Notes under the pieces: model-generated | Told to the model about the DNA's origin: nothing | Databases searched by the model: none | Seen by the model: only the letters and a program-made list of their open reading frames with translations | Assembly (NCBI GenBank): GCA_002438685.1 | Contig: DJQG01000071.1 | Coordinates: forward strand, 26,878-43,670 | Direction: 5' to 3' | Length of the DNA stretch: 16,793 nucleotides | Source: Ruminococcaceae bacterium UBA6392 | GTDB lineage: Bacteria; Bacillota; Clostridia; Oscillospirales; Acutalibacteraceae | Shown here: one piece after another, positions 15,326 through 16,793 of the stretch | How the letters are laid out: each line of letters starts with the position of its first letter | How positions within the stretch are numbered: the first letter of the stretch is position 1 | Program-made: the position numbers and the translations under genes

Positions 15326-16357
15326 ATGAAAAAAAGCGATTTCTTTTACGACCTGCCGCAGGAACTCATTGCACAGCATCCCGCCGAGCCGCGCGACAGT
15401 TCGAGACTCATGGTGCTCGACAAAAAAACGGGCGCCGTCAAGCACGATATTTTTCATAACATCGCGCAGTATATTGAGCCCGGCGACTGCCTTATTCTCA
15501 ACGACACAAAGGTGCTTCCCGCACGCCTTTACGGCACAAGGGTAGACACAGGTTCTGTGGTCGAGTTCCTTCTTCTCAACAACAAGGGCGACGACATCTG
15601 GGAGGTTATCACGGGTCCCGGTAAAAAGGCTCGCAAGGGTCATAGGTTCACCTTCCATGATATGCTCTTCGCCGAGATTGTTGACGTTCTGCCGGACGGC
15701 AACCGTCTTGCAAAGTTCACATATGACGGCGTGTTCTTTGAACTGCTCGATAAGATAGGCGAGATGCCTCTGCCGCATTATATAACCGAGAAGCTCGAAA
15801 ATAATGACAGATATCAGACTGTCTACGCCCGCGAGCGCGGCAGCGCCGCCGCACCGACCGCCGGATTGCATTTCACTCCCGAACTCCTTGATTCCCTGCG
15901 CGAAAAAGGCGTCGGCGTCGGATTCGTCACCCTCCATGTTGGTCTCGGAACATTCCGCCCCGTCAAGGCGGAGAATGTTGAGGATCACCATATGCACTCC
16001 GAGCATTATATGCTGCCGGAGGCTACGGCGAAACTCATAAACGATACGAAGAAAAACGGTGGACGCGTTTTCGCCGTGGGAACTACCTGCTGCCGCACGC
16101 TCGAAAGTGTCGCGACAAAATGCGGCGAGATACGCGCCGACGATGACTGGACGGATATATTTATCTATCCCGGATATCAGTATAAGTGTATCGACGCGCT
16201 CATAACCAATTTCCATCTCCCCGAGAGCACTCTTATAATGCTCGTCTCCGCTTTCTGCGGATATGAGAACACCATGAATGCATATAAAATTGCAGTTCGG
16301 GAAAAATACAGATTCTTTAGTTTTGGGGATGCGATGCTTATTCTAAGCAGGATGTAG
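15326..16357 (+). CDS. queA: S-adenosylmethionine:tRNA ribosyltransferase-isomerase
   Basis: QueA transfers and rearranges the ribosyl part of SAM onto 7-aminomethyl-7-deazaguanine in tRNA, making epoxyqueuosine. The 343-residue length is normal. Family signatures occur in order: the N-terminal YDLPQELIAQHP with PRDSSRLMVLD, LNDTKVLPARLYG, YQTVYARERGSAAAPTAG, HVGLGTFRPVKAE followed by HMHSEHY, and NFHLPESTLIMLVSAF near the C-terminus. GAGGAA lies 5 bases before the ATG at 15326. In many Bacillota tgt, the next enzyme-partner gene of the pathway, follows queA. Here queA is closed by a strong terminator and faces a recombinase gene on the other strand, so tgt must be elsewhere. Confidence 0.97.
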   Translation: MKKSDFFYDLPQELIAQHPAEPRDSSRLMVLDKKTGAVKHDIFHNIAQYIEPGDCLILNDTKVLPARLYGTRVDTGSVVEFLLLNNKGDDIWEVITGPGKKARKGHRFTFHDMLFAEIVDVLPDGNRLAKFTYDGVFFELLDKIGEMPLPHYITEKLENNDRYQTVYARERGSAAAPTAGLHFTPELLDSLREKGVGVGFVTLHVGLGTFRPVKAENVEDHHMHSEHYMLPEATAKLINDTKKNGGRVFAVGTTCCRTLESVATKCGEIRADDDWTDIFIYPGYQYKCIDALITNFHLPESTLIMLVSAFCGYENTMNAYKIAVREKYRFFSFGDAMLILSRM

Positions 16358-16373
16358 TCGATTAAAAATTTAA

Positions 16374-16413
16374 GCCGGAAACCCTAATGTATCAAGGGCT
16401 TCCGGCGTTTTTT
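16374..16413 (+). terminator. Strong intrinsic terminator after queA
   Basis: GCCGGAA (16374-16380) pairs with TTCCGGC (16400-16406), and CCCT pairs with AGGG beyond one A-C mismatch, with a 9-base loop. A run of six Ts follows at 16408-16413. On the minus strand the same stem is followed by TTAAATTTTT, so it can also end the recombinase transcript, whose stop codon is 7 bases away. Confidence 0.88.
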
Positions 16414-16419
16414 ATCTTG

Positions 16420-16793
16420 TCATGTTTTGTACAAAAAATTGTGCTCAATACCGTTTCTGAAGCGTATCGACATGACACGCCCATTTTTTATAACAACTTT
16501 TTGAACCACGGATGACACGAAACCTTTGATGACTCTGCTGTCGATTTTTCGTATCAGTTTTTCGAATTCAATGTAGCGTTTTCCTTGGAGATGGTGTGTC
16601 ATGATGAAGACTGATGCCTTGGTCATAAACTCATCATCTGTCATTGTGAACTGCTGTGAACTGTTACGCTCGATTTCTTCCAGACGCTTATCGATTCTTT
16701 CTATTGAATCTGTGAGCGTCTTTTTCTCAATGATGTAATCCCGCTCAGAGATTGCATCGTCGTTGTACAGATATAGGGACTTGAGGCGCGCTA
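16420..16793 (-). CDS. Large serine recombinase, C-terminal part (cut by window edge)
   Basis: The frame stays open from the window's right edge to a TGA at 16420-16422, giving about 124 residues. The first part (ARLKSLYLYNDDAISERDY onward to RIDKRLEEIERN) is a charged coiled-coil-like helix. The tail has DDEFMTKASVFIMTHHLQGKR, then a strand-rich end including VVIKNGRVMSIRFRNGIEH. This matches the C-terminal coiled coil and last domain of large serine recombinases that integrate phages and conjugative or mobilisable elements in Bacillota. The catalytic serine domain and zinc domain would lie beyond the window, so activity cannot be judged. An ATG at 16644 is internal and not the start. The gene converges on queA and shares its terminator. 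Confidence 0.82.
   Translation of the reverse strand, partial: ARLKSLYLYNDDAISERDYIIEKKTLTDSIERIDKRLEEIERNSSQQFTMTDDEFMTKASVFIMTHHLQGKRYIEFEKLIRKIDSRVIKGFVSSVVQKVVIKNGRVMSIRFRNGIEHNFLYKT

Noticed and set aside
16420..16644. A separate 74-residue protein starting at the ATG at 16644
   Set aside because: The frame continues upstream without a stop to the window edge, and the upstream residues fit the recombinase coiled coil, so the ATG is internal.
1..16793. CRISPR array, tRNA or rRNA genes, insertion sequence ends
   Set aside because: No regularly spaced direct repeats, no cloverleaf-like segments, and no paired terminal repeats were seen on reading both strands.

Overview
The window looks like chromosomal DNA of a Gram-positive member of the Bacillota, most likely class Clostridia (the family level, for example a gut Oscillospiraceae-type organism, is inference). 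The main reasons are the gene order dxr-rseP-ispG-polC, a PolC-type replicative polymerase, strong AGGAGG-like ribosome binding sites and sigma-A-like promoters. Sixteen protein genes, two of them cut by the window edges, fill almost all of the sequence. No gap exceeds about 190 bases, and I saw no tRNA, rRNA or CRISPR array.

Left block, plus strand, 1-6037: the end of dxr, then rseP, ispG and polC, all within a few bases of each other or overlapping. dxr and ispG are steps of the MEP isoprenoid pathway, RseP is a site-2 intramembrane protease, and PolC is the replicative DNA polymerase. The PolC is unusual: the DnaQ-like 3'-5' exonuclease normally inserted in its PHP domain is absent, while the PHP metal-ligand residues look complete.

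Middle block, plus strand, 6086-11786: an extended -10 promoter leads to a membrane-anchored M20 peptidase and a glycerate kinase. Tandem promoters then precede a lone O-antigen-ligase-like membrane protein that ends at a terminator. Next come a carboxymuconolactone decarboxylase-like protein and an overlapping short-chain dehydrogenase of the mycofactocin-associated type, closed by a bidirectional terminator.

Right block, minus strand, 15138 down to 11844: asd, dapA, dapB and a free-standing tandem-ACT protein that resembles the regulatory end of aspartokinase. Together these cover aspartyl phosphate to tetrahydrodipicolinate, plus a probable amino-acid sensor. A strong hairpin with a U-rich tail separates asd from dapA. 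The asd promoter and the queA promoter point across each other, so their leaders overlap in antisense.

Right edge: queA (queuosine tRNA modification) on the plus strand ends at a strong terminator. Immediately beyond it, on the minus strand, is the C-terminal part of a large serine recombinase, which suggests that a mobile element borders or borders on queA.
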